Assembly: GCA_910589415.1 (NCBI GenBank)
Contig: OU342630.1
Span: forward strand, 69,994,186-70,058,185
DNA length: 64,000 nt
Direction of reading: 5' to 3'
From: Malachius bipustulatus
Lineage: Eukaryota; Arthropoda; Insecta; Coleoptera; Melyridae
Under the pieces are notes generated by a model. It was not told the origin of the DNA. It ran no database searches and saw only the letters and a list, made by a program, of their open reading frames with translations. Below, one piece after another: positions 45,452 to 56,611 of this stretch (the first letter of the stretch is position 1; each line of letters starts with the position of its first letter). The translations under genes were made by a program, and so were the position numbers.

Positions 45452-47870
45452 ATTTCTTCTTCTTCTTTAGGTTTTTGGCCTTTAGCTTGTTTGTAAGCTA
45501 TTTAGCCAGCTCATTACTGTTATTCTTATGCTGTAGCCATCAGGGTACTCAGTAAAGAGTGTCTGAGATGACTCATTCCCTGAGTGGACTGACTTTCTTC
45601 TATTTTGGTTCTTGATGATGTGAATTGTTGAAGTATGGTGGGGGTAGTTAGTTGGGACAGATAGCACAAACAAAGGAGAAGACTTTTCACGCTTGGGGGC
45701 AACAGCCAAGCGACTTACACAGACCGAAACGTTGCCTCGGAAACAAGAACCCAGGATAGGTGAAGAAAGATGGATCTGAAATAAAATTATCGGTAAATGT
45801 TGTTTGTTTACAAAATAATAATAGTTGTTTTTATATGTCATTCGTTTACTAGGTCACATTATTTTTATCCCTTTGTTGTCATCAATTTTATATTGTCGTG
45901 AGGGAAGATAGCGTAGCATTGTTATATTTTTATTTTGTTGTAATCGATGAAATTTATCAGAATTTTCTGCGATTTTTTGTTCATCTCTTTTAATATGGTT
46001 TGGAGGTTGGCGGGAAGTTGGATCCCATTCTTTGCGAGGTCAAAATAGACATCATAATTTTCAATTCTATTGATGGGGCATTCTAGAATTTCATGTGTTA
46101 TGTTTCCATAGCCCCCGCATTCACAGTATGATTCTTCTGCTCTTCCTATCATGTGTAGGCGGTCTTGAGTGAGGCAATGACCTGATCTTAAGCGAATCAT
46201 CATTGTGAGATGTCTTTTGTTTTTTATTCCGGTTGTTGAGAACCATGGTTTATCTGGAAAGGATTCTTGTATGGATCTGTACCATCTACCTTTGGTCTGG
46301 GATTGATCGTTCCATTCAGCTGCCCACCTTTTGAGTATTCTATCTTTAAGCGTTGGTTCTATGTCGCGTATATCTGGTTTAAGTGTGAGAGGTACATTTA
46401 GATTTCTGCCAACATTCGCTAGGTTATCTGCTATCTCGTTGCCTGTTATGTTGGAGTGGCTAGGAATCCAGCATAGCTTGAATGTGAATCCCTTTTTTTT
46501 ACTGGGACATGACTTTTCTCGTATCTAGGGAAATGTAGTCTTCTCTCGCATTGAACTCGCAATTTTTCAATCTTTCTATGGCACTAAGAGAATCCGACAG
46601 AATTATATTTTTTTTTGAATTTTTTGAAATTGCTAATTCCATCGCTTTCTGGATGGCTATTATCTCTGCTGTGCATATCTGTAGAAAATCTGGCAATCTT
46701 GCTGAAAAGGATATCTTTAATTTTGGGCTATGAATTCCTATACCTGAGGTTTTGTTGTACTTCGAAGCATCAGTGTAAATTAGGGTGTAGTCTTGGTTTT
46801 TGTATGATTCAATGTTATGTAGGAATTTTTGATTGGTGTATGGGTCATTATTTTTAATATTAAGATTAATTGTGCTTAGTTCTGCGACTTGGTGTCTATA
46901 TTCAACCTCGAAACATGGTAAAAGTTTTCCCCTCCTTATTATATTTTGGAATGTGGCTATTTCTGGTAAAATTTCAATTAGGTGTGGGGCTTTTTTATTT
47001 CTCCAAAAAATGTTGGTTGAGTGGTATTCTCGGTGTAATTCATTTATGATGGGAATTAACGGGTGTCTGTCATATCGTATTATTTTTAAATAGAATTTTG
47101 TGGCAAGCCATCGGCGTCTGCTTTCGAGAGACATTTCTCCGCACTCTGCTAGTAAAACGTTTGTGGGAGTTGTTTTCATTAGGCATGTGATGGCTCTGAG
47201 AGCTCTGAGAGTTTTCATGAACTGGGCTGTATTTAGGCTGTTTTCTGTCTTTTTTTGCATTGGGCTTAATACAATCCCACCGAAATCTAGATGAGATCTT
47301 ACCATGCTGTAATATATTAGCAATGATATTTTAGGGTCAGAACCCCACCAAACTCCTGAGATAGCCCTGATTAAGTTGGTACCTTGGTTTGCTTTTTTTA
47401 TTGCGGTATTTACATGGTTTTTCCAGTTAAGAAATTCATTGAATTGTACTCCGAGGTATGTAACATCTGATTTCCTGGGAATAACTTTTGATCTTATCGT
47501 TATAGGGGGTATTATATTTTTTGACTTTCTTTTTCTAAACCATACATACTCAGATTTTTCAGGGGATATACTAAGTTCATGTTTGTTGAACCACCTTAAT
47601 AGTGATTCTAGTGCTTTATTTATTGAGATTGTCATGGTGTTAATGTTGGATCCCTGAGTGATTAGAACAATGTCGTCAGCATACGACAACATTTTTACTT
47701 CTTTTGGAATTACTTTGAATGCTGTGTGGAGATATATGTTGAATAAGAGGGGGCTTAAAGGCGAGCCTTGAGCTATCCCTTTGTTAGCGGATTGTGGGCC
47801 ATGGATGTCATTGTTTTTGTCTTTCGCAAATATGTTTCTGTTAGATAGAATGATGTTCCATTTGTTGCAC
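45452..47870 (-). mobile_element. 5'-truncated non-LTR retrotransposon (I-like clade)
   Basis: This minus-strand LINE copy keeps the second half of its large ORF, a 3' UTR of about 450 bp and a short (AAG)n tail at the 3' end (about 45455-45468), followed by unrelated DNA. The order reverse transcriptase, RNase H, Cys/His motif is that of the I superclade. The 5' end stops inside the reverse-transcriptase fingers/palm near 47862, where an in-frame TAG and loss of similarity coincide with a dispersed repeat at 47939-48056. 5' truncation is the usual outcome of target-primed integration. No target-site duplication was identified by eye. Confidence 0.9.
45922..47862 (-). pseudogene. LINE ORF2 fragment: reverse transcriptase, RNase H and C-terminal zinc motif
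   Basis: The frame begins in LSNRNIF (about 47840) and continues through AQGSPLSPLLFN (about 47755) and SYADDIVLI (about 47685), the last holding the two catalytic aspartates of reverse transcriptase. The thumb region includes VTYLGVQFNEFLNWKNH. RNase H follows: YTDAS (first Asp, around 46770), a CTAEIIAIQKA helix (Glu) and LSDSLSAI (Asp). At about 46495-46500 a poly-A/T tract coincides with a single frameshift. After it the expected RNase H end (IPSHSNITGNEIAD) and a terminal CECGG...HEILEC zinc-type motif are intact to a stop at 45922. One frameshift over nearly 2 kb implies a fairly young insertion. The product would have been a replication protein of the element itself, not a host enzyme. 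Confidence 0.92.
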
Positions 47871-47938
47871 TATTTACTGAGGGCCCGGGAGATTACTTGG
47901 CTTCTATATGACTTGTAAAATTCGCTGCTATGCTTCAG

Positions 47939-48056
47939 TCGGCCAACAGATATAGCAATAAATCTGCGCACAAACTTTTAAGGTCCAAGTAGTCACACCC
48001 TGTAGGCAGATAATGCCTTATTTATTGGTTACCTGGTTCCAGTAAACCAAGTATTA
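47939..48056 (+). repeat. Dispersed ~120-bp repeat, copy 2
   Basis: Counterpart of 22086-22206, with AGCAATAA, TGCGCACA, GGTCCA, CACACC and ATAATGCCTTA in the same order, then TATTGGTTACCTGG and AAACCAAG. It sits just outside the LINE 5' junction. Confidence 0.6.
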
Positions 48057-49429
48057 GGAGGGCATTCTATTGTGCATATTACTTTACTTTTATTACTATA
48101 TATCTTTTGGCCGACTGAGGTATAGTTATACAAACCGTAGATTCCAAAGCTTTTCAGTATGAATGTTTATGCCTACCTAGAATAAAATAACATGACATAA
48201 CCACAGACTATGACATAACCTAACCTGTTTTCAAATTCAAAATGAAATATTGTATAAATCTCTGTCAGAAAAAATATTATCGGATTTTCGATATTTAAGA
48301 TAAAATATCTCATAAATCATAAATAAGAAAGCATTCTTTCTATAAACTAATGGTTAAATCAGATCCTTATTAAGTCTTGCGAAATGTCGAGACGCAGTAT
48401 TAGATGAAAAGTTCTCCAGGGAAAAACTCCATTTGGACCATTGTTTTACCCAGCTATAAATCACTATGTCATCCAGACACTTCTCGGTCTTTACATTCCA
48501 TTCTTGATTGTTTGAAATAAAGAGTCACTTTTATAAAATTAAGTCGGGATATCTCTTCAGAATTTTTACGCACAATATAATTCACTTCCGTTAAAAGTTA
48601 AACATTGTAATTTTCATAAGTAATTAACTAAATTTTTTTAGACAAATTATCGCATTTAAATTAGAAGTCTTAAAGCTTGATAATGTGAAATAAAAGTTGC
48701 CTGAGTTGAAGAATTCAAAATGTACCTATTGCCAGTTTGATTATTATTCTAGACGAAAATCTACTAAGAGTTATTAACCCTGTAGTAATAATCTATGATA
48801 TAAGTATTTAAAGCATAGTTTTTAAAATGATCACGGCGTATATAGGCAGGAGTCTTGTAATTTAGATTCTGGATGTAAACATGACAGACGAATCACCTCA
48901 TCTATCATAGGCACGATAGACCTCATCATTCTACTCTTCAATTATTCAGAACGCCTTGTATATTGCCACCCACCATCTGCAAATAAGGGCGCGCGTGTGT
49001 AACTTGATGAAAGTGAGGCTTCGACTCTCCCGCTTTAACCCGGGTTAAACACATGCGATGTTCCACCAAAATTTAAGCCCAATTTATCTGTGAAGTGTAG
49101 TAGTTTCATTAGCTTATGAAATATACATGTGCCTCGATGGTCATAGCTTGAAGCCTATTTTTTAGACAAATTTAAGTCGAAAGTCGAAAGTTAACCTATA
49201 CACTTTTACCAAAAATTGTCACTGTGACAATATGACAATAAATTGCATGCCTACCATCAGATTGGTTTACTTACTGTTAAATTTAAAATTGCTCATAACT
49301 TTTCTACTTTTGTGTTTGGGACAAAAGTGAGTAGGAAACTTTCAAATTGAAATGGTATAAAGAATAGACTCTTAAGTTATAACATCGATCCATTTGGTAA
49401 TTTGAATTTTGGAAATTGTCGCACGGAAA
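48057..49429. other. No gene recognised
   Basis: AT-rich DNA without repeats or ORFs of interest. Confidence 0.5.
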
Positions 49430-49675
49430 ATTTCAGTCAAAGAGCTGCCAAACCAGTGTCGTCAGCCATTAGTCTTGTCGTCGACCAACTGATCTTTTTC
49501 TACCGATTTTGTCTTCGATGATGAGTTTTAGGAGGCCATATATCTTGCTCCTCTCATAAGATGACCAATATGTTGAAGCTTATCCTTTTCTTCACGGTGA
49601 GTAGTAGTTCTTTTGACTTGGTAATTTTGTTCAAGGACCTCAATATTGGCGACTATGTCGGTCCAAGAAGGATGG
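49430..49675 (-). pseudogene. C-terminal tail of a LINE reverse transcriptase, decayed
   Basis: On the minus strand the frames read VANIEVLEQNYQ, then IGHLMRGARY, then (after a frameshift) LIIEDKIGRKRSVGRRQ and, in the other frame, HWFGSSLTEIFR. This series matches the conserved tail after the thumb domain in many arthropod LINE polyproteins, where GHxMRG, KIxGKRxxGRR and a WFGCSSxELFR-type motif follow one another. Stops and at least one frameshift interrupt it. The catalytic palm domain is not found upstream, so only about 240 bp of the element remain recognisable. Confidence 0.75.
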
Positions 49676-50557
49676 TATAAGTTGCCGATAGAATGTGGGT
49701 AATTTCCAATAAATATGTATAATTTTTAATACAGAAAAAGTTCCAGAAGACAGCGATGATAATGATTTTTTAACCTGTAGCTGCTGAGCGGGTGTTCCAG
49801 TAATGTGTTGGCGTATAATTTTGTATCTTGGTAGGAAAAGTAGCAATGCCCATTTTCAATGTTTTGAGAAAACGAACAATTTAGAATTTGTGAGGTTAGG
49901 TATACGAATAAAATAATAATTTATTTATTTTCTTTACATTCCTTTTTTCGGCGAAGAAGTAATTTACACAAAACTTGTCTTTAACTCGTTGAAGATCTTC
50001 TGGGCCCACGTCCGTTTTCTGGTCCTTTTTCTTTGTAATTTATATGGATTTTTGCCACCTGCAAGCTAAAAATACTTCATTGCCTAACACAATTGGACAT
50101 TGGCCTTCCTTCTACAAAAAAAAGTATATAAAAAGTTAACAATAACTCCTATAACTTCAAAAAGCCATTTTTGGACATTGACCCTTTAATACCACGGTAC
50201 AGAATTAACGAATGTAGATAGTATAGGGTGAAGCACCAGGGCGAAGCCCAAGATTAGAACATGCAGGAGCACACAGTAGAGTTCCAATAAGCGAATTCAT
50301 CTTGTTGATCTCGTTAAGGTTTAAAATATTCAAAATACAGGGGTAATTACGACATCGTAGCTGAAGACGAAACGAATTTTGGGGAAGTAGATGACGACTT
50401 CCAACGAAATGAACAAAGCGATACGAACAATCCTGTTACCTCGACGATGGCACGACAGGTACTTCTGTATATGGAATGGCTCATTCCTTTCCCTTCTCTT
50501 CTCAGTGTGGGTTACAGTGTGTAGGCAGGAAGAAATAATTGTAAATGTTTATTATTG
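49676..50557. other. No gene recognised
   Basis: AT-rich DNA with no motif. A single ORF at 49640-49846 (minus) overlaps the LINE tail edge and adds nothing. Confidence 0.45.
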
Positions 50558-50739
50558 ACCTGGGAGGTTATCCCCGAGTTCCTACGAGCTTACGTTTCGT
50601 TCGAAAGAAGCAACAGGTTCAAACGAAACGAGAAGTTCAAACGTCTCAAAAATATAGTTTCGAACGAAACGAAACTTTCATCCGGAACTTTTGGATGTGA
50701 CCGCAATTTCCGTACGAACTCGGGGATAACCTCCCAGGT
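50558..50739. mobile_element. 182-bp hairpin MITE with near-perfect 24-bp ends
   Basis: The ends ACCTGGGAGGTTATCCCCGA and TCGGGGATAACCTCCCAGGT are exact mirrors and extend to GTTC/GAAC. A second inverted pair inside (ACGTTTCGTTCGAA and TTCGAACGAAACG) makes most of the element fold on itself. It is GC-richer than its surroundings. No target-site duplication is evident. The plus ORF across it is a by-product. Confidence 0.85.
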
Positions 50740-51210
50740 GTTATGATGATGTGTGATGGGTAATTAATGGATATTATAATAGGATTAGGGATCAGAGCGC
50801 AAGATTAGGACAAGAGCACACAGTAAGGTTAGAATAAATAGGTACTGACCTTACTTGGTAACATGGTAACCTATTGTCCAGACGAGTTGAATATTATAGA
50901 TAACGCCTCTTGCTTAATAATTAATGTAGGGCTTATTAATGCTTAATATTTCATTAATGCACGGTTACTATTGAACTGATGAGACGAGGACACACGATAT
51001 TAGGGTGTAAGCAAGCTATAGGTACTCATGGAATCTGACAACTTAGTTGGCACTCTTCCACTAGGATTTGCTGGAATTAATTCCTTCACAAATGAAACAG
51101 GGGTTGTGTAGAATTTATCAAAATTTTAGATGTCCCTACTTCAAATAAAATAGTTCGTAGGATCAACAGCACACATCCTGCAGGTGGTTTTATTCTACTG
51201 TGATTAACTA
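50740..51210. other. No gene recognised
   Basis: No ORF or repeat seen. A TATTAATGCTTAATATTTCATTAATGC-like AT stretch lies near 50935-50960 and has weak internal repetition only. Confidence 0.4.
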
Positions 51211-51564
51211 TCAATAATTTCAAACCACAAATTTGGTTATCAGACAAGAATGGTTCTCTTGTCACAGTTGAAGTGTAAATTCTGAAGAAAAAAATGAAAT
51301 AAAAATGAAAAAAGCATACGGGTTCGGCTTGCGCCAAAGGATACACCCCATGCAGCCGAAACGCATGCCAACAACAAAGTGCAGTAATCAATAATTTCAA
51401 ACCACAAATTTGGTTATCAGACAAGAATGGTTCTCTTGTCACAGTTGAAGTGTAAATTTTGAAGGAAAAAATTAAAGAAAAATGAAAAAAGCATACGGGT
51501 TCGGCTTGCGCCAAAGGATATACCTCAGGCAGCCGAAACGCATGCCAACAACAAAAAAAAAACA
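51211..51564. repeat. Tandem duplication, period 177 bp, two copies
   Basis: Copies at 51211-51387 and 51388-51564 both begin TCAATAATTTCAAACCACAA and contain GACAAGAATGGTTCTCTTGT (itself a short palindrome) and CATACGGGTTCGGCTTGCGC. They differ at only a handful of bases, so the duplication is recent. The 162-codon minus ORF at 51086-51574 owes its repeated peptide to this duplication because 177 is a multiple of three; no domain is recognised. Confidence 0.92.
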
Positions 51565-51993
51565 ACAACAACACAGCGGAGGGCCCGCTGTGAGTGGAAG
51601 TAAGTGATGGCCTAGCAGCCTTAGGCCATTTTGTAGTTTAATTTTCTCAAAACTCAAAATTTAAGGACTTCTTGGATCATTGCCGTACTTTTGCCCCAAC
51701 TCATATATCTCTCGAAGTATTTATCATACAGAATATCAACTAGTCTTTTCAGCTTCCTTCGCTTACACGATTCTCTCGAAAGTGCATATTAATTTTACAC
51801 GGTGTGTCGATTTCAAGACTTCGGAGTGACTGGGTATTATAGCTCTAAATAATAAATTTCCTTTTAGAACAAACGTAAACCTTTCCAACAGAATAGAGGC
51901 GGAAGCACTGGATGTTGGCAGCAGTTTTCAAGAGTGTCTCCTAAACGGGGTAGCTACCCCAACTCCCAACTCTAAAATTTCAAATTTCAACCC
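51565..51993. other. No gene recognised
   Basis: An (ACA)n-like run at about 51545-51575 is followed by a short palindrome, CAGCGGAGGGCCCGCTG. Otherwise nothing seen. Confidence 0.45.
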
Positions 51994-52257
51994 CTATCAT
52001 GTGCGCGATACCTCAATTTAAAAGTCTTTGTACACTGCATACAAAAAAATGTTTATGATTAGTCATTTTTATTTTTTGCCAAGTTATAGGATGTTGAAAA
52101 TCTTCATATTGTATTTGAGATCATACCTCAAAAAAATAATTTTTTGGGTTGGCTTCTAGGGGATAAAACATACTAGGTATGTATAGCTTTCCAAAAAATG
52201 AACTTTTGTAACCTGTGTACAAAGTCCTTTAAATTGAGGTAGGTATCACGTGATAGG
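51994..52257. mobile_element. Foldback repeat of about 264 bp
   Basis: Arms of about 45 bp: CTATCATGTGCGCGATACCT then CAATTTAAAAGTCTTTGTAC at 51994-52033 is mirrored by GTACAAAGTCCTTTAAATTG then AGGTAGGTATCACGTGATAG at 52218-52257. Small indels are present. The centre is AT-rich with no coding content. No target duplication found. Confidence 0.7.
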
Positions 52258-53440
52258 TGTGTCAAAGAGTTCAACAAATCAAAAAAGTTATTAGATGGTG
52301 TAAAATATATTAAAGTGATTAGCTCTAAATTAACTTATACTTATACCTTACATTATTTAAAAGCAATTTATTAAAAAATGAGTACAGCAAAGACACAAGA
52401 ATATTCAAGAAACATAAAATATTGGAACATTTTCTCTCTCGTCAATAATAATTCTGAGACAAGTGAGGGTTAGGCATAAAGGTGACTGCTTCAATGAACA
52501 CCACCATTTATCTCGGTTGTTTACAGCACGAGTTGCTTCGTGGAATCGACAGGGCGAACGTCCTCTTCTTGTACCCTTATTACATTGATCCTGCTGCTCT
52601 GCATCATCAATAGCTCATGTCATTTCTTCTCCAGTTTATCGTCCAAAGTACCAAAGTACTCCAAAATTTACTATTTCATTGGCTGTAAATCCCGACAACT
52701 TCATTAATGTTAATTTCATTGTGTCCAGATGGCTTTATTGGAAATTTCTGAGTTTCATGTTGACAAGCGTTATTGAAATGTAACACAAAAGACAAATGCG
52801 GATGGACTATTCAGATTCTGTTACAAGGAATTATTTGGAAGACAACAATTTTTATTGTTGTATTGCGTAGTTGTAATGATTATTACGTATAAGGACTACC
52901 TATACGGACTTAGGTATTCGAATTATAATAATTATGAGAGTGACAGGGTCCCAATCAACTAAAAACGATTACCTCCCTCCAACTGAATCTCTTACAATAG
53001 CACAAGGCTAAAGGATAATACTTTTCAATGAATTCTTTCTAATGGTTAATATTTTTTTTAGTATGGATGTACCTATCTAATGAAACCAAGCAGGTATCAA
53101 TTTCCGAATATTACATGAAACACCTGTGTTTAAATGTTTAAACACCCATTAAAAAAAAAAGAATAATGTTTTATATACTTTGGGTGAGATTATTTTGATA
53201 GAAGAAGAGGTATCACTGGGTTGAAACTAATTTTCCTAATTCTCAAAGTATCCCCCTTAAATGTACCAATAATGAGGAGAATTGTCTCCTAGTAACCCGG
53301 ATATAAACATTGAATAACTTGTCATTTCTGAAGACGCTCCTAATTTCGATAGAATTCCTTTTTCATTCCCAACATATCGACGTCACAGAGTGATCCCGTA
53401 GGTTTTTTCGTTTCTCTGGCATTACATTAAGTAAACAGGC
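52258..53440. other. No gene recognised
   Basis: AT-rich DNA with no motif. Sequence just before 53440 ends in AAACAG|GCTTGG, a possible splice acceptor for the GC-richer block that follows. Confidence 0.35.
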
Positions 53441-53887
53441 TTGGTGGAACATCCACTCGGGCCATCGAACTGGAGGGTATCACGACCTCGTTCATCACCG
53501 ATGTTTCAGATCTTCCACTTCATCATATCGCTGACAGCGTCTCCAGTTTCCGCCACTCCTGTAGATCCCACATTCTCGGACCACGCCATTTATATTCCTC
53601 ACCACCCCCGAGTAGATGTATCACGCCCTGCGCCGGATAATCCATTTCCACTCTCCACACTGACTAAATGCTACATTTTTTTCCTGTTTAATCGCCGAAA
53701 TGAAACTTATTCGGAACCCGATAGGTACCCAATTATACGGAACGAGATGAGTGCAAAAACGAGCATGAGCACAAGTTTTCTATATAAGGACTCGTTACTT
53801 CCATTAGCATTATCCCAATTACCTACATCAGTCAAAACATGCAATGGCAGATTTAATTGCTCATTTTATCACTTTTATTGTTCCTAA
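53441..53887 (+). CDS. Uncharacterised 148-codon ORF over a GC-richer block
   Basis: This is the longest ORF outside mobile elements apart from those made by repeats. It starts at an ATG at 53441 and has a hydrophobic stretch near residues 20-40 (MFQIFHFIISLTASPVSATP), so a late signal or membrane segment is conceivable. The C-terminal 70 residues come from ordinary AT-rich DNA and look random. A second plus-strand frame is open across the same GC-richer 200 bp (LEGITTSFITDVSDLPLHHI), and parts of the minus strand are open too, so coding frame cannot be settled. Possible host exon, decayed element or chance. Confidence 0.15.
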   Translation: MVEHPLGPSNWRVSRPRSSPMFQIFHFIISLTASPVSATPVDPTFSDHAIYIPHHPRVDVSRPAPDNPFPLSTLTKCYIFFLFNRRNETYSEPDRYPIIRNEMSAKTSMSTSFLYKDSLLPLALSQLPTSVKTCNGRFNCSFYHFYCS

Positions 53888-54976
53888 CACTGCCAGGAAT
53901 TTGAAAAACCATTAGAGCGAGTGGAGAAAATATGGAGCACCTACCCAGTTATTAAAAAATATTTTTTAATATTTTCTTTGGAATCTCCTAAATTAGATAA
54001 TTAGTCTCTAAAGTAATCATCTTATCTTATAAATCTTTCAACACAAGAGATATTTGTGCAATTAGTCATGTGGTTATGACTTTGATCTAAATAAAGGTTA
54101 GATGGTTCTATTTATCATGAAATTGGCTTTCAACGACGAAACGCAGAACAATGCGTATGCCTATGCGAAGAAAAATACGCATTGTGAATGACATCTCAAT
54201 TATAAGGGATGATTTTACTTACGTAGGTACATCTTATCTTAATAATTTGATAAGGGATTTTTCAAGACCTCAAGATGAATAGAATACAGAAAATTAGCCA
54301 ACTGCTCCGTTCTAAATATAACATAATTATCTTCCACTCAACCTAAATTTGAAAATTTAATGAAGGCCCCGAAATTAGGAAAATAATAATGAAATCTTCT
54401 GCTTTCAATTAAGATAAAGTGTCGAAGCTCATCCTTTCATCAGCATCAAATATTGTTGATGCAATATCAGCAAGGATCACAACTCGACAGCATCAGAAAG
54501 GTTGCATGTCGTAATAAGATAAGACATCCTTCAGAAGGTGCTCTCTAAGTTATCAAGCTGGTGTTTTAATATTTCATCGCTTTCAAATTTCGCTTACAAG
54601 GCTGTCGCTCCCACTCCGTGAGAGGTATTGTAAGGAACGTTCACAAAAGTTCCCGTCATTCTGACATGAATTCCTGGGTAACTTCCCTTCCTTTCACGGT
54701 TAGATAACATGAATTCATCGCGAAACAATAAGAGGAAAATGTGAGAGTTTTTCCTTTTTCTACCGAATGCGATGGTTGCCTCCTCTACGTAGGACCTAGA
54801 GGATACATTTATATACCTGATTTTAGCAATATTAATCATTACGGTTAGGCAGCAGGATATTTCCCTCCTGACATCAGAACGATTTACTACCAGGGGTAAT
54901 TTAGGCTGTGACGCATTAGGTGATATGACATCACCTACCACCATATATTAAAACGCAATTCAGATGAAGTTGCATA
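53888..54976. other. No gene recognised
   Basis: Minus ORF 54594-54944 (116 codons) has no recognised domain. A TGATATGACATCACC stretch is unremarkable. No repeat seen. Confidence 0.4.
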
Positions 54977-55248
54977 TATACAGGATGCTCATTTCAAAAC
55001 TTCTCACCTCGATTTCTTGAAAGGTGAGAAAGATTTTAAAAAAAATTAAAAACGTATCGAGGGGGACAACTTTTTAAGCAAAAATCGTTTCACTCCCTTT
55101 CACTCCCTGTACCCAGGAGATATCGCCTTAAAAAATTTAAATAGTGAGACGTATTGAGGGATAGCTCATTTTAAAGGTCCTTTTAATTCTTTTATTTTGG
55201 CGTTTGAATTTTTTAAATCGATCCGTTCGTTTTAAACATAAATTTACT

Positions 55249-55926
55249 TATACCGTGTGTCCCCGGATCGACTTTAAAAGAGGAAAAACTTTTTTGTTTT
55301 TGATTTCTCAGAAAATTTCACTCTTCATGATCTGGCCTGCTTGATTTCAAATCCCCAAAACAAAAGTTACTTTTTAGCTAACTAGAGCGGTTCTTGAGAT
55401 AATATAATTTTTATTTAATAATTGGAATTTTTTTCATAAATGTAATTTAATTTTTTCTGAAGAAATTCAAATAATCGTAACATGAAATGAAATTCTCAAA
55501 AAGGACAACTATTAATTTTCTATTCGAATAATGCTCCTCCTTTTTCTGCACAGATTTCCATGCGAGCTTTCCCAGTTCCGTAACATTGAATTAGATAAAT
55601 TCTTTGTTGTAAAGTCAACATTATAGCATACAGTAGATTAATTTGCAGTTCAATTGATTTGTTAGATTTGAAAACTGCTGTCAGTGTTGTTTTTCAATGA
55701 AATCATCATACCAAGCTTACGTCTAAAAATTACGAAAAAAAATTTAAGTGCAATTATTGAAGAAAAATTATATTATCTCAAGAACCGTTCGAGTTACCTA
55801 AAAAGTAACTTTTGTTTTGGGGATTTGAAATCAAGCAGGCCAGATCATCAAGAGTGAAATTTTCTGAGAAATCAAAAACAAAAAAGTTTTTCCTCTTTTA
55901 AAGTCGATCCGGGGACACACGGTATA
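55249..55926. mobile_element. Foldback MITE, ends TATACCGTGTGTCCCCGG
   Basis: Arms of about 180 bp (55249-55430 and 55745-55926) are nearly exact mirrors: TATACCGTGTGTCCCCGGAT against ATCCGGGGACACACGGTATA, then ATTTCAAATCCCCAAAACAA against TTGTTTTGGGGATTTGAAAT. The centre of about 310 bp is AT-rich with no ORF. TA at both ends fits TA-target integration. High arm identity compared with the worn outer arms shows it inserted later. Confidence 0.9.
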
Positions 55927-56231
55927 ATGGATCTGTTGGAAATAAAAAAGCTAAACAGTTTTAAATGAAGCCGCTCAAATGGAAGTCCTGGGTCATTTGG
56001 TCATAAATTCTAATACGTCATTACGTAAGGTTGCTGCTGCAACTTGGATATTCTCTTGTTCTGCGCATAGAAAGTTAAAAAAAATTCATAAATTCCATCC
56101 CTATGAAATGAAAAAACATCAAGACCTAACCGAAGACGGTTAGGTTAGGTTAATTTTGACCGGAGAGTTTAATTTTGTGAAGTAATGACAGGTATAGAAT
56201 TATTAATAACAACATTTTATTTAAATTGATT

Positions 56232-56610
56232 GGTGAATAAACGTAACTGTAGCTATTGGAGTGATGAAAATCCTCATGTGTTTTCCGAAGATCACACCCA
56301 GTATCCTCAAAAAATTAATGTATGGGCTAGCATTTTGGGAGACCATTGCTTATTGATGGAAATTTAAATGGCCAACGTTATGTGGATATGTTGGAAAATA
56401 CTATTAATCCCATACTTACTAAAGCTGTTGAACATCAACTCGATCGGGATGGAAATGCTCTACTTGATGAGGCCGAACTACATTTCCAGACCTTTGCTCA
56501 AAACTGCCGTGCCACTAAGAGAAATGTTTTTGAAAATATGCATCGCGCGTTTGAACACCGATTATAGAATTGTTTGGCTAATAACGGGCAACATTTTAAA
56601 CAATTTTTAA
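56232..56610 (+). pseudogene. Tc1/IS630-like transposase remnant, internally deleted
   Basis: The first frame reads RNCSYWSDENPH, then HTQYPQKINVWASILGDH, a conserved stretch of arthropod IS630/Tc1-type transposases around the first catalytic acid and the VWxGI strand. A small deletion at about 56345 shifts frame into LIDGNLNGQRYVDMLENTI, which normally follows the same strand. The next conserved block, containing the QQDGAPPH-type second aspartate and the third acidic residue, is missing. The sequence resumes with the C-terminal tail, NVFENMHRAFEHRL, a stop, and in frame NGQHFKQFLN, just before the palindrome that starts at 56612. The catalytic core is gone, so it cannot be active. Confidence 0.8.
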
Positions 56611-56611
56611 A

